Shown in pieces: positions 47,648 through 56,252 of a stretch of DNA of 64,000 bases; position 1 is the first letter of the stretch; each line of letters opens with the position of its first letter. The notes under the pieces were generated by a model. That model was not told where the DNA came from. It worked only from the letters and a program-made list of their open reading frames with translations, and made no database searches. The stretch is from Eubacterium sp. (GTDB lineage: Bacteria; Bacillota; Clostridia; Lachnospirales; Lachnospiraceae), in the NCBI GenBank assembly GCA_024684035.1, contig JAIKXQ010000073.1, positions 1 to 64,000 on the forward strand. Direction: 5' to 3'. The position numbers were made by a program, and so were the translations under genes.

Positions 47648-48423
47648 AGAGAGGAATATACACAGCAGTTCTTTCGATTCTGACGATCGCTGCAATTATC
47701 TGGGGCTCAGCGGTTCATCTTTTTGGAGTAACATCTGATTTTTCCTGGGGATCGAAGTGGCTGCCGGTGATCCATCTGGGAAGTGGCGGAAAGCAGGCCG
47801 GTTACACGGAAGATGTCGAGCCCTTCAAAAATCTGAATGTAGACGTAAATGCGGGAACCGTCACAGTCATTGCGGGAACTGAGTACTCTGTGGAGTACAA
47901 GGGCAGAGAAGCGCTGAAGCCGGAGATTAAGAAAGACGGCGATGAACTCAAGATCACACAGAAGAAAAAGAACAGTGGCTTTACCATAGCCGGGAATAAG
48001 GAAGAGATCATTATCACTGTTCCGGAGAAAAAGATCATTGATGAGTGTGTGATCAAGGCAGATCTGGGAAATCTGAAGATCAGAGATGTCCAGATTCTGG
48101 ATCTGGAGACGGAGACCGACGCCGGCAACGTGAATGTCAGCGGTTGTCAGCTGGAGAAGGTTTCCATGGACGCGGACATGGGAAATATCAATGTGAAGGA
48201 CAGCTCATTTACTGAATTCTATGCCGAGATGGAGATGGGAAATGCAAAGATCAATTCTTCGGAGGATCTTGGCAATGCGACTTTCAGGCTTCACGCAGAT
48301 CTTGGAAAAATCAAAGTCGACGGTGAGAATCAGGGAAATGACTATAAAGTGAAGGGATCTGACGGAAAGAAAGTGGATATCAGCGCGGATCTCGGAAATA
48401 TCAAAGTGAACTGGATTCGATGA
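47644..48423 (+). CDS. DUF4097-family beta-strand repeat protein
   Basis: 259 residues. One N-terminal transmembrane segment (TAVLSILTIAAIIWGSAV) anchors an extracytoplasmic beta-solenoid of repeating short strands with the pattern ADLGNLKI, ADMGNINV, ADLGKIKV and ADLGNIKV, the putative-adhesin DUF4097 family. The ATG overlaps the previous stop in ATGA. It is the last gene of the PadR operon, closed by the terminator at 48473. Confidence 0.9.
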   Translation: MKRGIYTAVLSILTIAAIIWGSAVHLFGVTSDFSWGSKWLPVIHLGSGGKQAGYTEDVEPFKNLNVDVNAGTVTVIAGTEYSVEYKGREALKPEIKKDGDELKITQKKKNSGFTIAGNKEEIIITVPEKKIIDECVIKADLGNLKIRDVQILDLETETDAGNVNVSGCQLEKVSMDADMGNINVKDSSFTEFYAEMEMGNAKINSSEDLGNATFRLHADLGKIKVDGENQGNDYKVKGSDGKKVDISADLGNIKVNWIR

Positions 48424-48472
48424 TACCCGGGAATTCCTGCAGAGCACTCATACAAAAATCTTGTATAAATCG

Positions 48473-48501
48473 ATACGCCGGCCACTGGCCGGCGTATATT
48501 T
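48473..48501 (+). terminator. Terminator of the PadR operon
   Basis: ATACGCCGGCC/GGCCGGCGTAT, perfect 11-bp stem with ACT loop, then ATTTCTT. Confidence 0.85.
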
Positions 48502-48633
48502 CTTGATAAATACTTATTGATTATGATAGTATAGGTTTGCTGTAAAACAAATGGTAACTACAATCATGAAACGACTATCATTTCTATTTTACATGGGATA
48601 CAATGGCCTATATGGAAAGTGAGAATCAGTGGT

Positions 48634-49785
48634 ATGAATGATTTTTTTGATATGGACGAGTTTGAGGAGCATACCAGACGGGTTGAGCTCAGACAGAGAC
48701 GGGAGCGGATTCGTCGCAGAAGAAGAGTACGACGTCAGAGACGGATGATTCGAAGAGGTGCAGGGTTGCTTATTCTTCTGGCACTGATCGCGGGTATCGC
48801 GTCTGTCATATTTGGACATGATGAGAAGAATACCGGGAACTCTGCAGTTGTAGCGGGCAACGGAAAGGACGCAGATGAGTGGATGACCGTTTCAAAAAAC
48901 GTGACCTACGAGTTGTTTTTTCCCGAGAAGTTGACGGCTGTGACAAATGGAAAGGCCGGACTTCTTCAGACCTCTTCAGACCATCAGGCGGCGCAGGAAG
49001 AAAAAATACGGCAAGAGAAGGAACAGAAGGAAAAGGAGAGAATCGCCAGTCTGGAGAACGGCGGATACTTCTGGGCAAGCCCGAAGGGCGCTGTAGACGG
49101 AAAAGATTTTTATTATATGGAGCGGCCGCAGGATGATCCGGCTCTTCAGGAAGAGAAAGGAAAGGTGATCTATCTGACTTTCGATGACGGTCCCAGTGAT
49201 TATACATCGGATCTTTTGGATTTCCTGGATAAATATCCGGAGGTGAAGGTGACGTTTTTTGTGGTTGGGCTTCGGAGTGATCACTATGATCAGATCGGAA
49301 GAGCCGCGAAGGCGGGGCACAGCATTGCCGTTCACTCTTTTTCTCATGATTTCAAGAATATTTATCAGTGCTCGGAGAACTACTGGGAGGACTTCGAAAA
49401 GATGCAGAAGGTGATTGAAGAACAGACCGGATACCGGTCGCAGCTGATGAGATTCCCCGGAGGAAGCTCCAACAGCACCAGCGCACCTGTTTGCCAGGGA
49501 ATCATGACGAAGCTGACGAACGAGGCAAATGAAAAGGGTTACACCTATGTGGACTGGAACAATGCCAGCAACGATGCGGGAATGACGACAGATCCGAATC
49601 AGGAGATCGCTTACATCAAGCAGCTTCTCTCGGACACGACGCCGAATGTTGTTCTGAATCACGATTCCAAGGATTACACCGTCAAGGCAATGAAGACATT
49701 CATACCGTGGGCACTGGAGAACGGATATACGTTCCTGCCCATGTCGCCGAGGAGTTTTGCTTCACACCACACGGTGGTGAATTGA
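48634..49785 (+). CDS. Membrane-anchored polysaccharide deacetylase
   Basis: About 383 residues. An Arg-rich N-terminal cytoplasmic segment precedes one transmembrane helix (LLILLALIAGIASVIFG). After a Gln/Glu/Lys linker the NodB domain (about 185-380) shows all five motif regions: TFDDGP, HSFSHD, RFPGGSSN, VDWN and a late VVLNHD. It should deacetylate peptidoglycan or another N-acetylated surface glycan. The ATG at 48634 is preferred over the GTG at 48619, with modest ribosome-binding support for either. Confidence 0.9.
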   Translation: MNDFFDMDEFEEHTRRVELRQRRERIRRRRRVRRQRRMIRRGAGLLILLALIAGIASVIFGHDEKNTGNSAVVAGNGKDADEWMTVSKNVTYELFFPEKLTAVTNGKAGLLQTSSDHQAAQEEKIRQEKEQKEKERIASLENGGYFWASPKGAVDGKDFYYMERPQDDPALQEEKGKVIYLTFDDGPSDYTSDLLDFLDKYPEVKVTFFVVGLRSDHYDQIGRAAKAGHSIAVHSFSHDFKNIYQCSENYWEDFEKMQKVIEEQTGYRSQLMRFPGGSSNSTSAPVCQGIMTKLTNEANEKGYTYVDWNNASNDAGMTTDPNQEIAYIKQLLSDTTPNVVLNHDSKDYTVKAMKTFIPWALENGYTFLPMSPRSFASHHTVVN

Positions 49786-49813
49786 ACGTAGAATTGATCA
49801 GATTATATGCGAA

Positions 49814-49855
49814 AAGGGATCGCCGCAGCGTATGCTGCAGGGCGATCCCTTTTTG
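49814..49855 (+). terminator. Terminator of the deacetylase gene
   Basis: AAGGGATCGCC...GCAGC/GCTGC...GGCGATCCCTT with a TTTTT run; a dispersed repeat follows. Confidence 0.85.
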
Positions 49856-49857
49856 TT

Positions 49858-49980
49858 ATCTCATAGGAGATTCTTCCGAATTTCCCATGAGACAAAACGC
49901 TCCGCAGGATGCGCACTCGCGCAATATGTAGATGCGTTGCATCCGCGCTCGGCGCGAGAATGTCACTAGCGACATTCTTT
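49858..49980 (+). repeat. Dispersed repeat, copy 5 (full-length type)
   Basis: ATCTCATAGGAGATTC...GAATTTCCCATGAGAC hairpin, AAAACGCTCCGCAGGATGCGC, the ACTCGCGC...GGCGCGAG module and the AATGTCACTAGCGACATT hairpin. It is about 95% alike to copy 3 by eye. Confidence 0.88.
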
Positions 49981-49998
49981 AGGATATGGTTCTGATTT

Positions 49999-50799
49999 TC
50001 AGAACGGGCGAAGGGTCGGGACGCGTTTCGAATAGGAGGCCAGAGATGTGAAGCCGCATTCCCTGGCGATTTCCTGCCCGACACGGATGTAGGCTCCGAC
50101 ATCGCCGGAGGCGTGTGCATCGGATCCGATGGTCAGAATGCGTCCGCCGCAGTCGTGGTAGAATTTCAGAAGTTTCGGGGTAGGCATGGTTGTTTGGATG
50201 GACTGGCGAAAACCGGAAACGTTCAGTTCAATTCCCTTGTCGCGTCGGATGATGATTTGAAAGAGGTGTTCAATTTTCTCCATGAATGGGCTGATGTCCA
50301 GGCTGAAACCGGCCTCTCCCATGTAGCGCAGAGGATAGGTGATGTGGCCGATCACATCATAGTCGTAGTTTTCCGCCAGATCAAGCAGCCAGTCCAGATA
50401 GTGATTGTAAACATCCCGGGGATCGCGCCGACGGAAATTGTAGTAGTAGACGTCCAGATCGTTTTCCATCTGGTGGATGGAACCGATGACAAAATCAAGT
50501 TCCGGATGATTCTGAAGGAAGGCGCCGGCAGCGGCCGGATTGGCCATGGGCTGTCCCAGTTCGGCGCCGATTACAACCCGGAGTTTATCCGCCCATTTTT
50601 CACGGCAGGCGAGAAGTTCCGGATAGAGTTCCCGGCAGTTCAGGATGTAGTCATAGGAATGTACGGTAAAAATGTCCATGTGATCGGTAAAGGCCAGTTC
50701 CTGAAGTCCCAGCTCGACTGCGCGCCGGCACATCTCTTCCGGATCTCCCATCCCGTCAAAGGAATAACGTGTGTGAGTATGATAATCTGCCAGATACAT
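49999..50799 (-). CDS. hisK: Histidinol-phosphatase, PHP family
   Basis: 266 residues. The PHP metal motifs DYHTHTRYSFDG and FTDHMDIF at the N-terminus, GSIHQ in the middle, and ILTIGSDAHASGDV at the C-terminus match HisK-type histidinol phosphatases, which make histidinol in histidine biosynthesis. No other his genes are adjacent, so another PHP phosphoesterase function is possible. It is transcribed divergently from glgB; AGGAGG precedes the start. Confidence 0.85.
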   Translation of the reverse strand: MYLADYHTHTRYSFDGMGDPEEMCRRAVELGLQELAFTDHMDIFTVHSYDYILNCRELYPELLACREKWADKLRVVIGAELGQPMANPAAAGAFLQNHPELDFVIGSIHQMENDLDVYYYNFRRRDPRDVYNHYLDWLLDLAENYDYDVIGHITYPLRYMGEAGFSLDISPFMEKIEHLFQIIIRRDKGIELNVSGFRQSIQTTMPTPKLLKFYHDCGGRILTIGSDAHASGDVGAYIRVGQEIARECGFTSLASYSKRVPTLRPF

Positions 50800-50938
50800 G
50801 TAAACCTCCTGTATCGGATATGCGAATGAAAAAACCTTTGGTTACAAGTATATCACTATTTTTGCATCTGTTCACGGCAGGTATTGCCGACAAACGGGAT
50901 TCGTGAGAAAATATTGATATAGAAAGGGGAAATTTGCT

Positions 50939-52780
50939 ATGAACCTGGGCAATTTTTACAGTGGCAGAGAATTCGAGGCTTATGAATATCTGGGAGCGCA
51001 CACGGTGGCGGTGGGAACTGTTTTTCGCACCTATGCGCCGGCGGCGAAGGCAGTGAGCGTCATAGGCGAATTCAACGGCTGGACAGATACCCCTATGCAT
51101 CGCACGGAGGATGGAAAGTTCTGGGAAGTCTGGATCGATTCTGCGCGGGACGGGATGATGTACAAGTTCAGAATCTACAGGCAGGACGGAAGTTTCATGG
51201 ATCACGCGGATCCGTACGCTTTTTTTTCGGAGAAGAGACCCGGTACGGCATCGGTGATTTATGACAGAGAACGTTACAGGTTTGAAGATGCGGACTGGAT
51301 GTGGAACAGACGCGACCGCCGGAATGAGGCGATGAATATTTACGAGATGCACCTTTCTTCCTGGAGGAGGAAAGATAACCCTGAGGAGCTGGACCGGAGA
51401 ATCAATCATGCGAAAGAGACCGGGGAGTGCATCGATGTCTCGGATGGCTGGTATACCTACGAGGAAATCGCGGACCGGATCATTCCCTATTTAACGGAGC
51501 ATGGATACAATTATCTTGAACTCATGCCGCTGAATGAGTATCCTGCGGATGAGTCCTGGGGATATCAGGCACTTGGTTTTTTCAGCGCCACATCCAGGTA
51601 CGGCAATCCGGACGGCCTCAAGAGACTCATAGACCGGTGCCATGCGAAGGGAATCGGCGTGATTCTGGACGTCGTTACGGTACACTTTGCGGTGAATGAC
51701 TACGGACTCTACCGGTATGACGGAACACCGATCTACGAGAATCCGAATTTTTCCGTTGGAAGGAGCGAGTGGGGAAGCTGCAACTTCGACCATTCCAGGG
51801 GAGAGGTGCGAAGCTTCCTGAATTCAGCGAGTGAGTTCTGGCTTCACGATTATCACTTTGACGGTCTGCGGTTCGACGCGGTAGGAAATCTCATCTACTG
51901 GCAGGGAGATGAGCGTCGAGGAGTGAATACAAATGCCACAGAATTCTTGCGGAGAATGAATGCCGGCCTCAAGGAGCGGGACGGAAATGTGATTCTGATT
52001 GCGGAGGATTCTTCGGCCTTCTCCGGAGTGACGAAGCCTGTGCGGGAAGGCGGACTTGGTTTCGATTATAAATGGGATATGGGATGGATGAATGACACCC
52101 TGGATTTCTTCCGGACAGAGAAGGATTACCGATCCGCGAATTATCACAAACTCACCTTCTCCATGCAGTATTTTTACAATGAGAAATATCTGCTTCCGCT
52201 TTCTCATGATGAGGTTGTACACGGAAAGGCAACGATCCTCCAGAAGATGGCGGGGGGATATGATGACAAGTTTCCGCAGATGAGGGCACTTTTTCTTTAT
52301 ATGTACGCCCACCCGGGAAAAATTCTGAATTTCATGGGCAATGAGTTCGGGCAGTTTCGGGAGTGGGATGAGAAGAAACAGCAGGACTGGTTCATGACCC
52401 GCTATCCGATTCACGACTCTCTGCAGCGTTTTGTGGATGACCTGAACAGACTCTATCTGGCACATTCGGCATTCTGGGAGCGGGATTATGACAGGAACGG
52501 GTTTGAGTGGATGGAAGCGGACGATACCCTGCAGTGTGTATATATTTTCCGTAGAATCTCTACTGCGGAAAAACTGTTATTTTTCTTCAATCTTTCCGGC
52601 TGGGATCAGTGTTACCGACTTTATCCGAAGGCAGTGACAAGGCTGGAGCTGCTCATCGATTCGGACGAAGATGTCTACAGCGGTGGAACGCATGACCCAC
52701 TTCGCAGGATTGAGGTGTCAACCAAAGGCTATGATATGTATCTGAAGGCCTTTAGTGGACGCTGCTACCGGTTGATTTAA
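50939..52780 (+). CDS. glgB: 1,4-alpha-glucan branching enzyme
   Basis: 613 residues, typical for GH13 branching enzymes with one N-terminal CBM48 (about 20-105, VIGEFNGW). The catalytic barrel shows GVILDVVTVHF, DGLRFDAV (nucleophile Asp) and ILIAEDSS (acid/base Glu), plus LPLSHDEVVHG, a branching-enzyme motif. It introduces alpha-1,6 branches into glycogen. No other glg genes are adjacent in this window. AAAGGGG precedes ATG 50939. Confidence 0.93.
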   Translation: MNLGNFYSGREFEAYEYLGAHTVAVGTVFRTYAPAAKAVSVIGEFNGWTDTPMHRTEDGKFWEVWIDSARDGMMYKFRIYRQDGSFMDHADPYAFFSEKRPGTASVIYDRERYRFEDADWMWNRRDRRNEAMNIYEMHLSSWRRKDNPEELDRRINHAKETGECIDVSDGWYTYEEIADRIIPYLTEHGYNYLELMPLNEYPADESWGYQALGFFSATSRYGNPDGLKRLIDRCHAKGIGVILDVVTVHFAVNDYGLYRYDGTPIYENPNFSVGRSEWGSCNFDHSRGEVRSFLNSASEFWLHDYHFDGLRFDAVGNLIYWQGDERRGVNTNATEFLRRMNAGLKERDGNVILIAEDSSAFSGVTKPVREGGLGFDYKWDMGWMNDTLDFFRTEKDYRSANYHKLTFSMQYFYNEKYLLPLSHDEVVHGKATILQKMAGGYDDKFPQMRALFLYMYAHPGKILNFMGNEFGQFREWDEKKQQDWFMTRYPIHDSLQRFVDDLNRLYLAHSAFWERDYDRNGFEWMEADDTLQCVYIFRRISTAEKLLFFFNLSGWDQCYRLYPKAVTRLELLIDSDEDVYSGGTHDPLRRIEVSTKGYDMYLKAFSGRCYRLI

Positions 52781-52816
52781 GGAAAAGCCGCTAAAGCAGT
52801 GGTCATCGGTACTCTT

Positions 52817-52986
52817 GTCTCATGGGAAATTCCTCCGAATTTCCCATGAGACAAAATGCTCCGCAGGATGCGCAGCTCGCAGATGGGAAGATCGCTTCGC
52901 GATTCTGCTCGCGCGCCTTTCGTCCGCTGCGCTCCCCTCAGGAATGAGGGGCTTGGGGAGTTGAGGTCCGCTTGCGGACTTTGTTC
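52817..52986 (+). repeat. Dispersed repeat, copy 6 (composite)
   Basis: GTCTCATGGGAAATTC CTCC GAATTTCCCATGAGAC is a perfect 16-bp hairpin (52817-52852). It is followed by AAAATGCTCCGCAGGATGCGCAGCTCGCAGATGGG, an AGATCGCTTCGCGATTCTGC hairpin, CGTCCGCTGCGC, a CCTCAGGAATGAGG hairpin and TCCGCTTGCGGACTTTGTT. It is the longest version seen. Confidence 0.88.
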
Positions 52987-53013
52987 TATCCCGCAAAAAA
53001 AATATTTGTATTG

Positions 53014-53042
53014 TTGAATAATTAACAAGCCTATGGTATAAC
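53014..53042 (+). promoter_or_regulatory. Promoter of the ECF S-component gene
   Basis: TTGAAT (53014-53019), 17-bp spacer, TATAAC (53037-53042), about 80 nt before ATG 53123. It lies just beyond repeat copy 6. Confidence 0.6.
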
Positions 53043-53122
53043 AAGAGTGCATCGGAACAGGAGGTTCCGGTAGTAAATGCGTTATATCCGTTGAATGACG
53101 GAACAACAGCAGGAGGAAAAGA

Positions 53123-53719
53123 ATGAAAGAATACAGCAAAGTGCAGAAAATGGTGGGGACTGCCGTCCTCGCGGCAATTGTCGTGGTACTTCAGACAGTT
53201 GCAAGTGGAATTCATGTAGGACCGTTTACAATCACCCTTTCACTGGTGCCGATTATTATCGGAGCGATCATGTTCGGAGAACTGAGCGGAGCAATTCTCG
53301 GAGCAGTCTTCGGAATCGTCGTTGCCACAGCCGTTGTGCTTGGAGCTGACCAGGGTGGAGCAATGATGTTCAGTCAGAACCCGTTTGCGACGATTTTGCT
53401 CTGTCTGCTGAAGAGTACGGTGGCAGGTTTTGTTGCCGGACTGATCAGTCACAAGGTTGCGTCAAAGAATCTGATGCTCGGTGTTATCCTTGCGGCAATT
53501 GCAGCGCCGGTATGTAACACAGGAATCTTTGTACTGGGGCTTTCCACCATCTTCAACGATCTGCTTCATACATGGGCAGCGGGCAGTGGCTTCGGAAATG
53601 CTTTTGTATATATCATCGTTGGTCTTGTCGGAATTAACTTCCTGGTCGAGCTGCTTGTAGATCTTATTCTGGCACCGATCATTGTAAGTATCGTCAAGAC
53701 AATCCGCAGAGCGGCCTGA
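53123..53719 (+). CDS. ECF transporter S component (probably pantothenate)
   Basis: 198 residues with about six transmembrane segments (TAVLAAIVVVLQTV, LVPIIIGAIMFG, ILGAVFGIVVATAVVLG and others), the size and pattern of ECF S components. It has SLVPIIIGAIMFGELSGAILGAVFGI, common in PanT-type members. The next gene is the type III pantothenate kinase coaX, which points to pantothenate as the substrate. The energising EcfA/EcfT proteins are encoded elsewhere. AGGAGGAAAAG precedes the ATG. Confidence 0.85.
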   Translation: MKEYSKVQKMVGTAVLAAIVVVLQTVASGIHVGPFTITLSLVPIIIGAIMFGELSGAILGAVFGIVVATAVVLGADQGGAMMFSQNPFATILLCLLKSTVAGFVAGLISHKVASKNLMLGVILAAIAAPVCNTGIFVLGLSTIFNDLLHTWAAGSGFGNAFVYIIVGLVGINFLVELLVDLILAPIIVSIVKTIRRAA

Positions 53720-53776
53720 CCGTCTGGAAAAGACAGGGCATCTGCGCAGTCAATAAACAGAATACATACAACTTAT

Positions 53777-53807
53777 GCTCCGGATCTGCAACATCCGGAG
53801 CTTTTTT
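53777..53807 (+). terminator. Terminator after the S-component gene
   Basis: GCTCCGGAT/ATCCGGAGC, 9-bp stem, CTGCAAC loop, TTTTTT. Repeat copy 7 follows directly. Confidence 0.9.
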
Positions 53808-53875
53808 GTCTCACAGGAATGCTCCGCGTTCCCTATGAGACAAAACGCTCAGCGTAGATGCGCAAGCGTACTTTG
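53808..53875 (+). repeat. Dispersed repeat, copy 7 (short)
   Basis: GTCTCACAGGAA...TTCCCTATGAGAC hairpin, AAAACGCTCAGCGTAGATGCGCAAGCGTACTTTGTT. Confidence 0.8.
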
Positions 53876-53892
53876 TTAATGGAGGATAAAAA

Positions 53893-54684
53893 ATGATACT
53901 GGCAATCGATATCGGAAATACGCATATGGTACTGGGGTGTGTAAATGAACAGACGAATGAGGTGGTCTCTTCGATGAAGATGAGCACCGACCGGGTGGAG
54001 ACGGCTCACGAGTACGCGGCGGAGATTGTGCAGATTCTCGCTCTGGAAAGAATCAGTCCGGAGGATTTCTGCGGTGCGATTATTTCTTCGGTTGTTCCCA
54101 TGGTGACTACTGTAGTGAAAAAAGCTGTCGAAATCATTACAGGAGAGAAACCGCTGGTTCTCGGAGAGGGTACGGATATCGGGATGGAAGTGGACATGAA
54201 CGGAATACCGGCCGACGCCATTGCGGGGGATCTGCTGGCAACCGCCGTCGCCGCGAAAGAAGCCCATACACTTCCGGCGATCATTATCGATATGGGTACA
54301 GCGACAACGGTTACTGTTGTGGATTCACGGGGAATCTATATCGGTGGTGCGATCCTTCCGGGACCGGGAACGGCGATGAAAGGTCTGGTGTCAGATACTT
54401 CACTTCTGCCTGCCATCGATTTTACCGCTCCGGATCGTGCAATTGCGAAGGATACAATAAATGCCATGAAGAGTGGAATTATCTACGGGTCTGCAGGAGC
54501 TGTCGACGGAATTCTGGAGCGGTATGAAGAGGAACTGACAGCATCGGGAGAGACGAAACGTCCGATGATCGTTGCCACAGGCGGTATGGGCAGGATCATT
54601 GCTCCCTTCTGCAGACATGAGATTCTGGTGGATGATCAGCTTCTGCTCAAGGGACTGAGTATTATATGGAAGAAAAACAATTAA
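53893..54684 (+). CDS. coaX: Type III pantothenate kinase
   Basis: 263 residues. The CoaX signatures are in order: AIDIGNTHMVLG (phosphate loop), a GTDIGMEVDM segment, IIDMGTATTVTVVD with the catalytic Asp region, GGAILPG and MKSGIIYGS. CoaX phosphorylates pantothenate for CoA synthesis and, unlike CoaA, needs K+ and is not feedback-inhibited. It sits behind a likely pantothenate uptake gene. AATGGAGGA precedes the start. Confidence 0.95.
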   Translation: MILAIDIGNTHMVLGCVNEQTNEVVSSMKMSTDRVETAHEYAAEIVQILALERISPEDFCGAIISSVVPMVTTVVKKAVEIITGEKPLVLGEGTDIGMEVDMNGIPADAIAGDLLATAVAAKEAHTLPAIIIDMGTATTVTVVDSRGIYIGGAILPGPGTAMKGLVSDTSLLPAIDFTAPDRAIAKDTINAMKSGIIYGSAGAVDGILERYEEELTASGETKRPMIVATGGMGRIIAPFCRHEILVDDQLLLKGLSIIWKKNN

Positions 54685-54707
54685 GTGGGATGGAGAAATA
54701 AGTAATT

Positions 54708-55190
54708 ATGAAGTACATGAAGCAATTTTCCATTATTCTGGCGGTGACATGTGTCGGTGAGATTTTGAAGTATTTCATTCCGCTCCCGATTCCCGCGAGT
54801 ATCTACGGACTGGTTCTCATGCTGGTTCTTCTTATCAGCGGACTGGTGAAGCTGGAAGACGTCAACGACGTGGCTACCTTTCTGATTGAAATTATGCCCA
54901 TGATGTTTATTCCTGCGGGCGTAGGCTTGATGACCGCCTGGAGTAAACTGCAGCCGGTTCTTTTACCTGTTCTTTTCATCACGTTTGCGACGACGGTTCT
55001 GGTGATGCTTGTAACCGGAAAAGTGACGGATGTATTGACAGCAGGTCAGCAGGTTGTGGATGAACAATTGGTAGCTGCAGAAAAAGAACTTGCCCGGATC
55101 GAGAAGGAAGAAGTCCGGTTGAAAGACGAGATTGCCTCTGTAAAGAAAACGGAACAGGAACAGAATAACGGCAGGGAGGAGCGGAGATGA
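54708..55190 (+). CDS. lrgA: LrgA/CidA holin-like membrane protein
   Basis: 160 residues. Four transmembrane segments fill the first 110 residues (FSIILAVTCVGEILKYFIPLPIPASIYGLV and LIEIMPMMFIPAGVGLMTAW are typical LrgA blocks). About 45 extra C-terminal residues form a Glu/Lys coiled coil absent from most family members. It overlaps lrgB (ATGA), its usual partner in control of autolysis or export of pyruvate and other metabolites. Confidence 0.88.
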   Translation: MKYMKQFSIILAVTCVGEILKYFIPLPIPASIYGLVLMLVLLISGLVKLEDVNDVATFLIEIMPMMFIPAGVGLMTAWSKLQPVLLPVLFITFATTVLVMLVTGKVTDVLTAGQQVVDEQLVAAEKELARIEKEEVRLKDEIASVKKTEQEQNNGREERR

Positions 55191-55888
55191 ACGCAAATTC
55201 AATAATTCTTAATTCCGCAACGGTTGGTGTGGTGCTCAGTATGATGACCTATGGTTTTGGCATATGGCTGAGAGGAAAAACAAAAATTGACTTCCTCAAT
55301 CCTCTGCTGATTTCCATAGCATCGATTATCGCAATCCTGCTGATTTTCAAAATCGACTACCAGTCCTTCAATGAAAGCGCGAAGTATCTGAGTTACCTGC
55401 TGACACCGGCCACGGTGGCACTGGCAATTCCTCTTTACAGGCAGCTGGACCTCTTAAAAAAGAATCTCAAGGCGATTCTGATCGGTGTAGCCTCCGGCGT
55501 ACTTACCTCGATGTCATCGGTACTGGCTTTTTGTGTGCTCTTTCGTTTGAGCCATGAAAACTATGTGACGCTGCTTCCGAAGTCAATCACCACAGCCATA
55601 GGAATGGATGTGTCAAAGGAACTCGGCGGATCCGTGACGATTTCTGTTGCTGTCATTATTATCACCGGCATTCTGGGAAACATGCTTGCCACGACGCTGA
55701 CAAAGCTTTTTCGAATCAAAAGTCCTATTGCCGTCGGCCTGATGTGCGGAACGGCCTCCCATGCCATTGGAACGGCGAAGGCGATGCAGATCGGTGAAAT
55801 CGAGGGCGCCATGAGTTCGCTGGCGATTGTAGTGTCGGGACTGATGACTGTTGTTGGTGCTTCTTTCTTCGCAATGATCGGAGCCTGA
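55187..55888 (+). CDS. lrgB: LrgB-family membrane protein
   Basis: 233 residues with about six transmembrane segments. PLLISIASIIAILLI, LLTPATVALAIPLYRQ, LPKSITTAIGMDVSKELGG, GTASHAIGTAKAMQIGE and AMSSLAIVVSGL are characteristic LrgB blocks. Translation is coupled to lrgA. No LytSR regulator genes are adjacent. Confidence 0.93.
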   Translation: MNANSIILNSATVGVVLSMMTYGFGIWLRGKTKIDFLNPLLISIASIIAILLIFKIDYQSFNESAKYLSYLLTPATVALAIPLYRQLDLLKKNLKAILIGVASGVLTSMSSVLAFCVLFRLSHENYVTLLPKSITTAIGMDVSKELGGSVTISVAVIIITGILGNMLATTLTKLFRIKSPIAVGLMCGTASHAIGTAKAMQIGEIEGAMSSLAIVVSGLMTVVGASFFAMIGA

Positions 55889-56008
55889 GGGTATACGAGC
55901 TGGCGCGTTTGTGATCGGCTGCATCAGGGATCCGGTAAACTAATTGTGAAGGTTGCTTGCACTTTATGTAATAGATAGGAAACAAAATCTAAATAATAGA
56001 TAAAATAA

Positions 56009-56053
56009 ACCGCTCATCTGTTGACAATACAGCAGATGAGCGGTATTTTTTTT
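56009..56053 (+). terminator. Terminator of lrgAB
   Basis: ACCGCTCATCTG/CAGATGAGCGGT, perfect 12-bp stem, then ATTTTTTTT. Confidence 0.92.
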
Positions 56054-56149
56054 ATCGGGTTCGATAAGAAAACAAATAGAAAAGTAACACTATGTGACTT
56101 ATTTACACGGTACTTTGTAACATAAATGTAAAAAACATTGGTAATTCTG

Positions 56150-56178
56150 TTGCAAATACGAAACAACTGTGCTACTAT
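56150..56178 (+). promoter_or_regulatory. Promoter of the NlpC/P60 gene
   Basis: TTGCAA (56150-56155), 17-bp spacer, TACTAT (56173-56178), about 75 nt before the TTG start. Confidence 0.6.
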
Positions 56179-56252
56179 GTATTCGTATCGAAGAATTGTT
56201 TCGTAAATATTACGGGCGTGTGCAGTAACGCCACGTTGAGGAGGTTTTACGG

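Noticed and set aside
52777-53215. Minus-strand ORFs sharing ILRSxLSHGKFG peptides
   Set aside because: Translation of repeat copy 6; no independent coding evidence.
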